This document shows, piece after piece, positions 36,487-51,900 of a DNA stretch of 64,000 bases. The number at the start of each line of letters is the position of its first letter. Positions within the stretch are counted from its first letter, which is position 1. A model generated the notes under the pieces. That model had not been told where the DNA came from. It did not search any database and saw only the letters and a list, made by a program, of their open reading frames with translations. The position numbers and the translations under genes are program-made. This stretch comes from Podarcis raffonei (taxonomy: Eukaryota; Chordata; Lepidosauria; Squamata; Lacertidae), in contig NC_070616.1 in NCBI RefSeq assembly GCF_027172205.1, positions 13,940,001-14,004,000 on the forward strand. Direction: 5' to 3'.

Positions 36487-36937
36487 AGTGAATCACCACA
36501 TTATAACAAAAACCATCACATGAATTTCTCTAGCGAGGAGTCTATGTTAAAAGTTGTTAGAGTTTCCAACAAGTCAAATCATTCAAAAGACAGTGAGCAT
36601 AATATAATTATAAAAACTACACCAGGAACCTCTGAAAGAAAAGGGTGGTGGTTTTTTTTTGTTTTTTGTTATTTCAAACATTGCAGGTTGTTTTCTGACG
36701 CTCCAAAACTCTAATAGGAAGTTGCTTTGGAAAGGAGGTTTGCTAGCCAGAAACAAATTGTGATTCCCCTTGAAGAAACAAATCTGAGGGCTATTTCTGT
36801 GGGCAAAAACATTTGCATTGTGTCAGAGCTTTGGAAATAATGCTCCAGTTTTCCAATGTAAGTTCTTTACATGTCGAATCACTTCCATGCCACTCCTCTA
36901 GTCCTCATTCTTTTTAGATCTTAGATTTCCTCTGCCC

Positions 36938-39900
36938 TTATGATGGAGACATAGGTTTGATCATTCCATAGTCCATGAACTTCACAAGGCATTCCCGAGC
37001 CACCTTTAGGACATGCTGCTTCTGGGGGTCATCAGCCTGCTTCCCAACAATGGTCAGGATTTCTAGCATCTCACTTTCCACTAGTTTCTTAGCCAGCTCT
37101 TGGTCTGCGTGGATTAAGTTGTAAACAATCACGAGCCCACGGTGCTGTACGTTGAGCTTGTCGTGGAGGCAGAGCCTCTGCAGAATCTCCAGCCACTGGG
37201 TTGTCTGCAGGAATAAGATTTGCTACGTTACTTGCACATCTTTGAAATGTGTAACTGCACAGAACTGTTCAAGGTGCTAGTCCACACCATACAAGTAAAA
37301 CACCCTTATACCACTTTAACAAGCATGACTTCCTCCCAAGTATCTTGGGTATTGTAGTTTGTTAAGGCTGCTGAGAGTTGTTAGGAGGCACCAAGTTTTT
37401 TTCTCTAATTGCTTCCTTTTCAGGGCTAAATTAGTGGTGAATTACCGTATTTTTCGCTTTATAACACGCACCCAACCATAACACGCACGTAGTTTTTAGA
37501 GGAGGAAAATCCGTAGGCATGCCACCCGTAGGCATTCGCTCCATAACACGCACAGACATTTCCCCTTACTTTCTAGGAGGAAAAAAGTGAGTGTTATGGT
37601 GCAAAAAATACAGTATTTCTGAATTAACTCAGGCATTTCCTGCACGATGAGAGGGCTTTTGTTACTAATTTCTTCATATTACTATTATTTTTAAAAAATC
37701 AAAGAATAGAAAAGGAAGAAAAGAAAATGAGAAAACTGCTGAAGAAAGCTCCCCAGAAGCCCAGCAGTGGTGAACATCAACTATTGACAATTTATAGACA
37801 CTAAAGGGGACAGAATTAGAGAGAGAAGCTACCAAGAGGAAGCTTCAAATTAAAGGCACAGGAGCTCCAAAAACCCTCAAGGTTCTATTTTAGCCATCAT
37901 AAAACCAAGAGCCTGCTGGATCAGGCCAGTGGCCCATCTAGTCGAGCATCCTGTTCTCACAGAGGACAACCAGAAGCCCTCTCTCCTCTTGCAGTTTCCA
38001 GCAACTGACATTCTGAAGCATAGGTGCCTCTGACTGTTGTGACAGAGCTGAGCCATCAATAGCCCTCTCCTCCATGAATTTGTCCAGTCCTCTTTTAAAG
38101 CCATCCAAGTTGGTGGCCATCACTGCCTCTCGCAGGAGGGAGTTCCATAGTTTCTCCAATGCATGACAAACTACTTTATTTTATCTGTCCTGAATCTTCC
38201 CACAATCAGCTTCATTGGTTGCGCATGAGTTCTAGTGTTATAAGAGAGGGAGAAAAAAAATTCTCTATTCAATTTCTCCATGCCATGAATTGTTTTATAA
38301 ACGTATATCATGTTACCTCTTACTCGCCTCTTCTCTATATTACAAGGTACCCAGCACTGCAAACTTTTCTCATACAAATGCAACTTTCAACACACGCTTA
38401 ATGTTCCAGGGCAATGAGACCCTTACCACTTCGGTCAGCTTATGGCAGAGTCTCTTGTGGGCAGCCGTGAGCATCGCTAGGGCTCCTGCTGCAGCGTTCT
38501 GGACTTTGTCGTCGTCCTCGCCACACAGCAACACGAGCAATTTGAGTCGGTCATTCCCATCTGCTATGAATCTCTCTTGAACCTGGTGCAGGGGGCAGAG
38601 GTGGGGGAAAATGCAAGAGATCTGGATTAATTCATGCCCTAACCACAAGAAAAAGGGACAGTGTTGTGGGCCAAATTGGAACCCATGGCAGGCCAAACTG
38701 GAGTACAGGTTGCCCTCCGTTGAGTAACAAGGGCTATTTTACCTCTTTGTTCACCACGAGGTTGCACATGCACTCTGTGGCCGCCTGCCGAAGCTGATCG
38801 TGGTTTTCAAACATGTAGTTCTCAATGTCAGGCAGGGCTTTCTCTTTGATGATCTTTTGTCTGAAAGAAGCAACGTGTGCATGTGAAATTGCAGAGCACA
38901 CACCAGCATGTGAATTGCAAGATGTAGTAAAATTCTGCACCCCTCAGGGTGGAATCCTGCAGGCAACCTTGGGGCAGGGAGTCTGGGTGAAATTTGGTCT
39001 CCACTTTAGGAGCCAACTCCGAGGGGCAATGGGGGTTTCGCCCCCCACAATAAACTATTTGAGGGGGCTGGGCCCCCACAAAGTTGATGGGCATTCCCAT
39101 TCAAGTGGTGTGTGTGCAATGCATCATGTGATTAGTTATGCGGGGCAGGACTTACCTGGGCCCCCACAATATCTTATTCAAGTTAGCATCCCTGGTCTCC
39201 ACCTAACAGGCAGGCCACTCTCAGGCCTGGTTGTGGTCTGCAGCTTATGAAGCACCAGGAGGAATCCCATTGGCTTCTTTGTGACATTTGATTCCAGCTG
39301 ACCTGCAACATCGCTTCTGCCCACATGACTCCTCATACCTTCCAATATGAAGAGGCCCAAAACCAGGGCGCCATCTTGAGGAGCCACACTCCCACACCAG
39401 TCATGTGACCTGCGTGAGATTGCAGCCCCCTAAAATGTGGGGGGCATAGCGCAAAAAAAGCATGTTTGGGGCACCATGCCCCCCAAAAGCGCAGCGCGAG
39501 ATTGCGACGAGCATCTTGGCTGCTGTCGTCTCGTGAAAGAAAAAAGGGATGTCCCGTTTTTTCTGGGGCCATTGATGGGCGTGTCTCCCGTAGGAGTGAG
39601 TTTCATAGTTTAACAATGCGCTGTGGGAATAAGTCCTTTCTTACATGAGAAACACAGATCCCTATCTTGGCCACATCAGGCTGTCTACCAATAGCAGGAG
39701 GCCATGAATCCCCCAGGGGAACAAAATGGCTGCTGTAAATCACCTGAGCTTGTCGCTCCTCCCTGAAAAGTTGGTGAGACCCAGAAGAGCCTCGTAGTTC
39801 TGTAGCCCATCCCGCTCGGTGTTCAGCAAACTGACCAGAGGACGCACGACTTCATACACCTGTGGGAGAGGCGGGCAAATGGATGTCACCCTGGGGCACC

Positions 39901-42866
39901 CTGGAGCCCTGTGGCCATTCAGACCCTGCCACACCCAGCAACAGAGCAGATGCCTCCCTGAAGAAAAGGCCTCCTGCACAAAGGGAAAATGTGCAGTCCT
40001 TGCTCTGCTCACTTTTGCCTCCAGCCCCCAACCACCACTGGCATTCGGCCCCGAGAAGGTTGTCCAGAAAGGGAATGTTGCTTTTGGGCTGATAAAAGTT
40101 GCCCTCTGCTTGTTTTAAAGTAATAAATGTGCTCCTTGTGCTCTCCAGCTGCTGGACTCTGCTCTGTTCACACAAACATAACCATGTTCTAAATATGCCA
40201 TGGATTGACTCACCCTCTCCCCAGGGAACGCAATGTCTGGATTGGAGATGGCTGCGATCTTGGCCAGGGCGTGTGACGCTTTGATTTTGCCAACTTCTGT
40301 GCCTTCCAAAGCCAATGGGATCAGGGCCTAAGAACAACAAATTAGGTGATGGCGCCAGGTAGGCTCACAGTTGAATGTCCCTGTTGGCTGAGTGTTCTAC
40401 CCTAAATTCTTATTTGCACATTATGCAAAAAAAAAAGGGGGGGAGAAAAAAGCCCCACCACCCACCCACGTCCCCAGATTAATTGCACAAAGTATTCCTA
40501 AATAGGAGCATCTGAAATAGGAAGCTGAAAGAATTACCTTTCCACCCCCTTGAGCAACGATGGTACCACGGTCCTTGGCATCTTCACACAAAGCAAGAAA
40601 AACTCTGTTGGAAGAGAAACATACGTTTGGGAGAAGTGTCCCCTGTTGTTGTTGATTACGTCCCAAAAGCAATGGTCTGTCTCTGTGCTGGCAGGGGCTG
40701 ATTGTTTGTCTGAAACATTCCGGGGGATTCCTGGGTGGTGCCATTTTGGCCATATAATGAATGGCACCCCCCCCAACCCTCGCTATTAACAGGAACATCT
40801 TCAGCTTTCACCCTGAAGTACCGATTCAGCGTGTGAACATCATTCAGGGCAGAAACAGACACAAGACTTTGTTGGACGCTTCTCTGGAATCTAGAGTCTG
40901 TGAGGGTACACTGCTCACCCTTGTATCCTGCACTGGCATTTCAGGCTTTCCTAAAATGACTTTCCTGTTGCATCCTGCTATTGCCTGAGAATTCTGAAAA
41001 GGCAGAAGCGAGGCAGCTTACCTGGCTAAGAGCTCTTTGGTCTGATCGGTCAAAATGGCGCTATCTGCTTTCACCATGCAGACCAGGGAGGAGGTGACTC
41101 CGGCAGCAACCAACCGTTTGACCCGCTTTGAGACAAAATCCTTCTTGTCCTGCAGGAGAGTAAGGAGTCGTGGTGAAGCCCAACTTTAATCTTGGTCCCT
41201 GCCACTCTGTGGGGATGGGTGGATCTGTCAATTTCTGGTGTGGTATTGTGGTTAGCATGTTGCACTAGGGCCTTGGGAGAACCAGGGTTCAAATCCTCAC
41301 TCACACTGGGTATGACCTTAAAGGCGAGTCGTCTCTCAGCCCAACCTACCTCACAGGGTTGTTGTGAGGATAAAATAGTGAGGAGGAAAACCACGTACAC
41401 TTCGCTGAGTGCCTTGGTGGAAAAGGTGGTATATAAATGTAATAAATAAATATATTTCAGTTTTCCCACTCTTCAGTTCCTGATATTTCTACATCAGGTT
41501 GCGATTTTTTTTTTTTAACAAGCCCTCATGAAAATTAATCAGGATTTTAATGCGAGTTTCTCCATTTGTCTGCACTTTTGCCTAATATCTATATCCATAA
41601 TGCACACATTTTTGCAAAGCTTTCCCCCTAATATAATGCTTTTCCAAACCAGGTTCAATATTTATTATTATGGTCAGTAAACAGCATTAAAGATCCCAGG
41701 TAAGAAGCACAGAGAACACATTAGCCAGATGTTTATAATGAGGTAAAAAAGAATGAAATTACATACATTCATTTTGTATGTTATTTTCACTAATAGGTTT
41801 TTAATATATTCGTTTTTGTGCTTTCAACTGTTTTAAATTTTATGTTAACTGCCTTTTCGTACATAATACTTTATTGGAGAACTGCAATGGAAAAAGGTAG
41901 TGTGAATTTTGGAGCACGGCTTTGTTTCAGTTCTGGTACTGTTTTGTAAAGTGTGAAATAGGTAGGTTTGCTTTTCCAGTGCAAACCGAATAAAAATTCT
42001 CTCCCATTGCTAGGGCAGAGTTCTTTCCTGCTAGTTATTAACAGCATTTGGTGTTGCCAAGGATGACCGGCCGGCTACCTTTGGGTGTTCCTCAGGAACA
42101 TGCTGCTTGGAAAACTTGGCCAATTGCACGAGTTCCGGGATAATTTCCTTGACATCGTAGCTGTTGGTGCAGTTCACCAAGACGGTGGCCACTGAGTACA
42201 AAATGGTTTTGTCGCTTGTCTGTAAAACGCAAAATCAAAGTTTTTTTTTAAAAAAAGAAGATAAAATCAGGTATTTAAAGTGAGAGAGACTTTGAAAGCA
42301 AGGGAGACCTTTGTCCAGTCCAAGGGTTGCATATCTAAAAGATTGAGTTTTTACAAATGTGGAAAGGGTTTATGTGGCACCTATTAACAGTGCCAGTTCT
42401 GCATATCAAAGAATTGTGATTATGTCTATTTCCATTATGCTTATGATTTATATTTGTTCAGTTGAGCCACCTGGGACATTATTTTGTGAAAATAATGGTG
42501 GAAAACTACAGCAGTGGGCAATTAGGGCCGCAACGATCTGCATGTATGTGGCATTCACGCAAGCGCATGTGTGATACAGCCTACCTTGGCTAATTCAAAC
42601 ATGGCTTGCATGGCTGGCTCATCCTCCACAAAGTCATCCTTCACGTCGGCATCCAGGGTCAAGTAAGCAAGACCTTCTATAGCCCACTTCCTTGTGCGGG
42701 TGTCAATGGCGGGGTTGCACAGCCATCTGAAGGAATGAGGCAAGGAAGATGAGGCTCAGTAAGGCAAATGTTGGAGAAGATATTGGAGGAGAACAGATTT
42801 TAAGCTGATGTCCTTGGACTCTTAAAATATCCAGATTACCGGTATTTGCGAAACAGTATTATTATT

Positions 42867-42930
<64 letters not shown>

Positions 42931-45900
42931 CTAGGGCGGGTTACAGCATTAAAATACAATATTAAAAACAATTTAAAACAACCTGCGATCATTAAAATAA
43001 GGTGGGTCCTAAAACCATACACCTCAGTGCCAAAGGCCAGGGTAAAGAGGTGCACATTCAGCATTCTCCAGAAGCTGTGCAATGAAGGTGCCAAATGCAT
43101 CTCTGTGAGGAGGGAGTTCCATAGCTTAGGGGCCACCACAGAGAAGGCTCTCTCCCAGGCCAGCCCCCACAGCTCTCTAAGGGTGGAGGAACTACCAAGA
43201 GGGCCTACTTTGCTGATCTCAGCACCTGAGAGGGTCTGTAGGAAAGAATGTGGTCTTTCAGACATTTGGGGCCTGAGTCATTTAGGGCTTTAAACACCAA
43301 TACCATTGCAGCTGTTTCAAAACAGGGTTTATATCAGATTTAAATGGAACCCCAGCCAGTAATCTGGCAGCTGTATTTTGGACCGAGTGAAGTTTCCGAA
43401 TAATCTTCAAGGGCAGCCCCATGTGGAACGCACTGCAGCAATCCAATCTGGAAGTTACCAGAGAATGGAAGACGTGATTTTGTTACAAAAATGCTAGGAT
43501 ATTAAACACCACATGGACCTAAGAGTCTTGCTGGGATGTTTGAAGAATATGCTTCCAGAAAGTGACTGGGAGGAGCTAGCAATTAGGCTGGCATGCAAAC
43601 TTTAGAGACCGAGAGAGGCAGCATCTGTTGTGGAATCTGCTCTCCCAACTCCTCCACCCCTCGTCCCTGAAGTCGGTTTTCTGCCACTCACTTCCGGCAC
43701 TGCCTGGCCAGCTTCTCTGTTGACCCTTCGGCAAACTGTCGCAGGCCGTAGTCTGTGCCCCCGGCGGAGCCCAGCTTGCAAAGGCCCTGGGAAGAGAATC
43801 AAGGAGGTGTTGGTGGGCTCAGTATTGCACTGGCATAGCCCCACCCACCCACCCCCCTTTTAAAAATGAAACTCTGCTGTGCATGTACTTCAAAATGTAG
43901 GTCTCCACCTACAGCTCAAATCGTTCGGCTTTACGTTTTGAAGGCTTCCTGACTGCAAGGTTGGAGGGTTGGTACAGATCCTACACACCTTCCCCCCAAA
44001 AAGGGGGGATAATGCCCATCATTATCTCTTCGTTTTTAGTCAACATTCTGTAACTATTTTATAACGATTGACAACAACATTAGCACACCTTAATACAACT
44101 AAAACACAGAATTACAATCCTAAATAGGATGTTGTTGTTGTACCACTCTTCATCCAAAGATCACAGGGTGGTTTGCAACATAAACCGACAGAAATCATGT
44201 GGTCTAAATCACAAGTGGTACTAGGATAGTTCAATTGGTAGAGCATGAGAATCTTAATCTTAGGATCGTGGGTTTGAGCCCTATGTTGGGCAAAAGGATT
44301 TCTACATTGCAGGAAGTTGGACCAGATGACCCTCATGGTCCCTTCCAGCTCTACAATTCTACGAAGGCCATATTAAAAAATGTTGCCATTTGCTCTGTGA
44401 TTGGTTTATGGGAACCTATAGCAAAGTGATCATAAGAGCGGCCAGGGAGGGGCTGCATAATGGGGTGTATTAAGTCTTTCCTAGTCCCTTGATTGAAACT
44501 GCATCAGGGAAGGACATACATGATGGACTTCACCTCAGCATTGCTACAAGGGCAGCAACTGCCGTTCATTGGGGTTTTGTTGTATCTGTCATCTAATAAC
44601 ATTAGAAGGGAGAACATTAAACCTTGCCATAGGAAAAGCCTTCCTGCACTGAGGATAATCAACCATCTCACGCATGGCATTCCATCTTTGCAGGAGAGGC
44701 AAGGTTGCCCCAGTGACTGAGGGGAACAGGGTTCCCCACTGTTCCCCACCCACCCCTGAGCCAGGAGAACTGACCACCAGAGCTCTGATCTTGATCTTCT
44801 CATTCTGGGTCTTCTTGTAGATTTCCTTCAGCAGGCTGATCCCGTTGGTGATGATGAAGGTGGCCCGGCTCAACTTGGTCGAAGCGTGGATCAGGGCTTC
44901 CACGGCCACCAGCTGATCGATCTCTCGCTCGGAGCCACAGAGAGCCACCATCATCTCCATGACCCCTTTCATGCCCAGCAGTTTGTTCCCCAAATCAAAA
45001 GGCCCCTGCAGGACCCCAGACACTGTCTGGATGGCATGTAGAGTCTTGTCCATGTCCTGGGGGTCAATTTTGCTCCTAGAAACATGGAAAAGCAGAGGAA
45101 GGAAGGAAGCAGAAGGCATGGTGTCCTTATCTACCCATCAAAATGGCCCATTGGGGTTTGGGGAAACTCAGGATATCCACCCATGATTTAATTAGAAATA
45201 CAATCGATTTCACCGGTACTTTTTTTTCCTAGAAAAAGAGGTGCCAGAGCTCACCATGAACACCTCCCTTGTTCTCTTAGAATGGCAAGGGCACCCACCT
45301 GCCTGAGAGGGGCTGGAGCTGAGCTCCAGTGAGCTCTGGCTGAAAAAAAGCCCTGCATCTCACCTTGGTGGAGGGCGACTATAAAATGGCATGTGGCATG
45401 GAGAAGTTATTCTCCCTCTCTTAATGGTAGACCTCACGGTCATCCAATGAAGTGGAATGTTGGCATTTTTGGGGACAGGTAAAATGAATGACTTCTCCAC
45501 ACAGTGCATAGTTAAACTATGGAACTCCCTGCCACAGGAGACAAGAATGGACACCAACCTGGATGGTTTTAAAAGGGGATTGGGCAAACTTGTGGAGGAG
45601 AGGGCTATCAATGGCTATTAGCCACAATGGCTATGCTCTGCCCCCACAGTTGGAGGCAGCAATGTTTCTGAATACCAGTCCCTGGAGACTACAGGAGGAA
45701 AGAGTGCTCTTATTCTCAGGTCCTGCTTGTGGGTTTCCCTTTCGTTGGCCACTCTGAGAACAAGATGCTGGACTGGATGGGCCATTGGCCTGATCCAGCA
45801 GGCCCTTCTTATGTTCTTACATTCTTCCTGTGACCAGGTGGGTCTGTGTAGGTGCTCACTGTGGTTGGTCGACTTCAAGCCTCCCTCCTCCCCAGCTGAA

Positions 45901-48900
45901 CTGCCCTCCCTTCTTGGAGTTCTCTTTAAACCAGGCTTGAAATGGGCAGCTCTTCAAAGGCCTTCAAGTAGAGAAGTCCTGTCCTTTGTAAAGCAGGACA
46001 CACAGCTCCCTTACTCACTGGATGTACTCTTCGCAGAGCAGCCTGAAGTTATCCCTCTCTGGGTCACACCGCAAATCATCATACAGCTTGTTCAGGAGCA
46101 CCGAAGCTGTCAGCTGGGTGTTCTCAGTCAAAGGGAGGCAGTTTGGCATGTCAGGGATCTGGCCAGCAACTTTCAGGATCTTCTTGAGACCTGGGAGCAG
46201 AGCAGGGGGGAGGGAGCGAACACAGGGTCAGTTTACACTCAAATGCAGAGATGCAACCTTGGACAGGGCTCAGCGATTGAGTACGTGCTCTGCATACAGA
46301 AGGCCCTAGGTTCAATCCCCAATAACATCTCCAAGCAGAGCTGAGAATTCCCCTGCCTGAACCCCTCAGGAGCTTCTGCCAGCCTGTGTAGACAACACTG
46401 GGCTAGAGGGAGCAATGGTCTGATTCTCTATAAGGAGCTTTGTATCTTCCTCTGGAGTTGGCATCTAAGAGTGTCCCCTTATGGGAAGCAGACATAGCTC
46501 TGTGGCTTCTAGTTCTAAACAACAACAACAACAATTTATTATTTATACCCTTTTCATCTGGCTGGGTTTCCCCAGCCACACTGGGCGGCTCCCAACAGAA
46601 TATTAAAAACACAATAAAACATCAAACACTAAAAACTTTCCTAAACAGGGCTGCCTTCAGATGTCTTCTAAAAGTCAGAGGGTTGTTTATTTCCTTGACA
46701 TCTGGCTGGAGGGCATTCTACAGTGTGGGTGCCACTACCGAGAAGGCCCTCTGCCAGGTTCCCTGTAACCTCACTTCTCGCAGTGAGGGAACTGCCAGAA
46801 GTCCCTTGGCGCTGGACCTCAGTGTCTGGGCTGAACGATGGGGGTGAAGACACCCCTTCAGGTATATTGGGCCGAAGCCTCCTTTCTTCCAAGGAGCTCA
46901 AGGTGGTGTCTGTGGTTCTCCTTCTTCCTATTTAATCCCCACAACAACTCTGTGGGATAGTGAGGTTGAGAGACAGTGAGTGACTGGCCCTAGGTTCCCC
47001 AGGGAGCTTCCTGGCTGAGTGGGGATTCAGACCCTGGTCTCCCAGGTCATAGTCCAACACTCTAACTATTGTGCCACACTGCCTCTCTCTACCTGTTGTC
47101 AGATCTGGACCAGCAGGAAAAGATTATATTGGCGCTGGGCTTACCATTGTCAATGACAAACAGGGTTCTGCTGTTGTCATGGATTCTCAGGTCCTTCCTC
47201 GGTATGTTCTTATTGAGCAAATTGAGAGCACGGTCTCGGCCTTGTCCAGACACCTTTTTATTGGGGAGCATGTCCAGGAGGCGCATTGTGACTGCCTTCA
47301 GGTCCTTCTTTGTGTCTGTGCAAAAAAAAAAGAAAGTTGGGCAAAGCACGGTCATTTCTGGAAAGTGATTGGGGTAGCTGTTAATATCCACCCATTTCTG
47401 AACAGGGACAGCCTGGCCACTGTAGTCCATGTGTTGGTAACCTCAAGGCTGTAAACCTCTTTGATTATTTTAATGACATAAATATTTTTGTAAATAAATA
47501 ATATGCACAGGGACTAACTTTCATTCATATCAGCCTTCCTGACACCCTCCAGATGGATGAAGAACTCGAACTCAGAGCATGGTTTCCCGCCAAAATCTTT
47601 AACGCTCAGATCAGCACTTATCAATGCATCTTTTAGCAAAGTTGCCAATAATTACCCAGCACCAAGGCATCCTCTTTTCCATGCTCTTCCTTCTTGCCTT
47701 CCCCGGTTAACGAGTCAATGATGGCCTGCAGGAGGTTGGAGACAGCCAGCGAGATCTCTTCATGGTTTGTGGACATCCACAGGCAGATATTGTCAATTCC
47801 CAGCATGTGAAGGATGGCCGTTGCCTGTCCAGAGAACGAGAGATTGATTTTGTCTGATTTACCTGCCCGTGTTTTCTCATGCTGATGCAGCGCTAAAACA
47901 ATGAAACTCGTTCCCACAGGAGGTAGTGGCAGCCACTAACTTGGGTGGCTTAAAAAGAGGACAAATTCACAGGAACACGGGGGCTCAGGAAGATGCTTTG
48001 CATCAAGACAGACCGTTGGTCCATCCTGTGGGAAGGTGGGGAAAGGTAAAGGTAAAGGACCCCTGGATGGTTAAGTCCAGTCAAAGGCGACTATGGGGTT
48101 GCGGTGCTCATCTCGCTTTCAGGCTGAGGGAGCCGGTGTTTGTCCATAGACAGCTTTCCAGATCATGTGGCCAGCATGACTAAACCGCTTCTGGTGCAAC
48201 GGAACACCATGACGGAAACCAGAGCGCAGGGAAACCCCGCTTACCTTCCCGCCACAGTGGTACCTATTTATCTACTTGCACTGGCGTGCTTTCAAACTGC
48301 TGGGTTGGCAAGAGCTGGGACAGAACAACGGGAGCTCACCCCGTTGCGGGAATTCGAACCATCAACCTTCTGATCGGCAAGCCCAAGAGGCTCAGTGGTT
48401 TAGACCACAGCGCCACCCATGTCCCTTGGGAAGGTGGGGAAGGAGAAGGCCTTTCCTGTGGCTGCTCCCAGATTGTGGAGCTCTCTTCCATGGGAGGCTT
48501 GCCTGGACCCCTCTATGATCCCCGCCCCCCGTTCCAACAGCGCATTTGCCACTCACTGACTGTTCTGATAGTGTCTTCTGAGTGTTGTACTTTTCTATTT
48601 GTCCTTTTAAATGTTTTTAAGTGTCCTCTATGCCGTTTTAATATGGTTACTTATTTAATTGCTTAAAACTATAAAAAGGTAAAGGTAAAGGTACCCCTGC
48701 CCATACGGGCCAGTCTTGCCAGACTCTAGGGTTGTGCACCCATCTCACTCAAGAGGCCGGGGGCCAGCGCTGTCCGGAGACACTTCCGGGTCACGTGGCC
48801 AGCGTGACATCGCTGCTCTGGCGAGCCAGAGCCGCACACAGAAACGCCGTTTACCTTCCCGCTGGTAAGCGGTCCCTATTTATCTACTTGCACCCGGGGG

Positions 48901-51900
48901 TGCTTTCGAACTGCTAGGTTGGCAGGCGCTGGGACCGAACAACGGGAGCGCACCCCACCGCGGGGATTCGAACCGCCGACCTTTCGATCGGCAAGCCCTA
49001 GGCGCTGAGGCTTTTACCCACAGCGCCACCCGCGTCCCTTGCTTAAAACACATATATATACCATATATATATACCACACGCATATATGTATTGTGTACTT
49101 TAGTTGTATCTGCCTTAATTTATGCCTGTGCTGAGAGAAAGGCATGATACAAACAACATAATGTAAAGTTAGGATTTGGTCACCAGTGGGTCTGGGACCA
49201 GGGAGGAGGGTGTAGAGCAGAGGGTGATGTGTGAACCTCAGAGAACACTTACCCTTGCCTTATGGTCTATGCACATCCCTGAAAGGGTCCTTATCGCTGC
49301 AAGGACTAGCTCTGGGTTTTTTGTGTCTATCAGTCTCAGTAGCAGGTTCAGGCCATTGTTCTGGAATATCCTCTCTGCACCCGCTTCCTCCCGGCCAAGG
49401 ACAATGAGATTGTTTGCAGCCTGGTTTTTAAAAAGAAATGGCAATTGACATAATTGAATGGCTATATAAACTCCGAAAGATATATATTTGTTTAGGCAAA
49501 CCTACCCAGATATTTAGAAAATTGATGCGGGTTTTAATCTGCTTTTAGTTTATTGTTAATTTACCGTATTTTTCGCCCTATAGGACACACTTTTTTCCCT
49601 CCAAAAATGAAGGGGAAATGTGTGTGCATCCTATGGGGTGAATCCAGGCTTCAGGAACCTATCCGCAAGCCTTGGGAGCCCGCGGGAGTTCCTGCCGGGC
49701 TCCCTAGGCTTGCGGATAGCAGCCTGCATCCTGAAGCCTTCCCGCCGGGCTCCCTAGGCTTGCGGATTGCAGCCTGTTCTGGGGGCTGGGGTCAGGGGAA
49801 GCTCGGGCTTCCCCCACCCCAGCCCCGTGCCTGGGGGGGAAATAAATTTTTCCCCCTTTATTTCCCCCCCAAAAAACCTAGGTGCGCCCTATGGGCCGGT
49901 GCGCCCTATGGTACGAAAAATACGGTAACTTTTTGAAGATTTTAAATTGTTGCTAATTCTTCTTATTGGTTATTTTTTATCTTTAAAAAAAACTGCTTTG
50001 AGGGCTTTTTTTTTTTTTGGGGCAATGAAGCAGTGTATAAATTTTATGAAATAAGTAATAGGTTTGACCAGTGTTTCTGCATACATATCACACAGATTTA
50101 AGCATGAAAGCCTTTGGGAAGAATCCTCTTCGGAGTTCTTGTTCTTCAATAACTGGAAGCCAGGACAGAAATCTTACTTATTATAAAGGAATTTATGGAC
50201 TTTGGCTATTGCAAGGGGGCGGGGAAGTCACACATAAGCTGTATTTTCCAGGGTGGTGGAGGATCTGGAACACTGGTGGGATTTTTATTTCCTTTGCTTT
50301 AGACATAGATGCTGAACATTCATCATTCATGCCCGCTTGGGAAATATGGATGGCTTGCTTTTTATATTGGCGTATCACCATTTCTTTCTCTTGTTGTCTA
50401 CTGTTTGTTTGCTTTTTATATGGTACGATGCAATACCCTGCTGCCACACTTTTGGGTTGTTAATCAATCAATCCTCACCTTCTCTCGCTTCTCTTTCTCA
50501 CTCTTCTCATCTAGCAGGATCTCAAACATTTGCTGGACCCTGGCGTCGGTAGAGAACTGGACACGCAGCTGCACCAGGTCAGTTGGGAAACAAGATATGA
50601 GTTAGACTAGAGCAAGTAGTGAGCAACCTCAGGCCCAAGGGTGAAATGTGGCCCTCTGGCCTTCTTTCTTTGGCCCTTGGGACTCCCCACCCTCCCTAGC
50701 CATACCCCCAATACCCACTGTCAGAGGCCACATTCACACCATTCATTGAAAACGCTATGATACCACTTGGGGGAGTATCTCCCCCAAAGTATCCTGGAAA
50801 CTGTAGTATGTTAAGGGTGCTGTGAGTTGCTAGGAAACCTCCCTAGTCCCCCTCCCAGTGCTATAGTTCCCAGGGAAGTTAACAATCTATCCCTCTTTAC
50901 AGGGAACTCTGGAAATTGTAGCTGTGAGAGAGGACACTTCAGCACCAACAAAATATGGCAGATCAGGAATTCAGGACCATGGAGAGCTCTAAGTGAGCAA
51001 CTTGATTCAGCAGAACTGAACTATATAGTTAATGTGGCATCATTCTACTTTAAACAGACATGGCTTCCCCCAAAGCAACCTGGGAAATGTAGTTCATTAA
51101 GGGTGCTGAGAGCCGTTAACAGACCACCTGTTCCGCTCCCAGAGCTACAGTTCCCAGAGTTACTCATGAAGTGGGATTGACTGTTAAAGCACTCTGGGAG
51201 TTGTAGCTCTGGGAGAGGAATAACAACTCTCTAGCACCCCTTAACAAACTACAGTTCCCAGAATTCTTTGAGGGAGGCCGTGACTATGCAAAGTGCTATT
51301 ATGGTGCTTTATATGTATGGTGTGAATTTGGTCACAGTTTTCACTGACGAGGAGCATCAGAAACTCAAGGTAGAAAAAGAATGATGCTGTTCTCTTCTTG
51401 TATCTGCACAATATTGCAAATGACACTCCACATTCTAGAGCCAGGGGCCCAGGAAATAATAAATGCTATCATTGTGACTTTTTCTTCTTCTTAAAAAACT
51501 TAGCTGCCATCCATATAGTGGCATTCTTGGAACATTTTACATTAGCTGACCATGGTCAAAAAACAGGCAGTTGGAAAAGATGTTAGATTGCTTTTGTATG
51601 CCACAACTGCAGCTAGAATTTTGCTGGCCAAAAATTGGAAATTACAAGAAGTACCAACAGTGGAGGAATGGCAGATGAAGATGATGGAATTTTCAGAGCT
51701 AGCCGACCTGACCTGAAAAGTCCATGACCAGAGGGAGGAGGAGCACCAAGAGGAGTGGAAGAAATTCAAAGATTATTTAGCTAAATATCTTAAGATAATA
51801 TAATTAGAATTACTTGCGAGTACCAAATAGGCCTAGGATTTGAAAATGTGATGTGTAAAATATAATGTTAAAGTTAAAAATGAAAAGAAAGTAAGATGTT

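Noticed and set aside
42822-43293. 147- and 142-codon frames in UNC45B intron 10
   Set aside because: They arise from a TC microsatellite plus a LINE 3' fragment.
44218-44290. tRNA-gene-like sequence with A and B boxes
   Set aside because: The head is followed by SINE body sequence and the same unit recurs across the window, so it is a retroposon.
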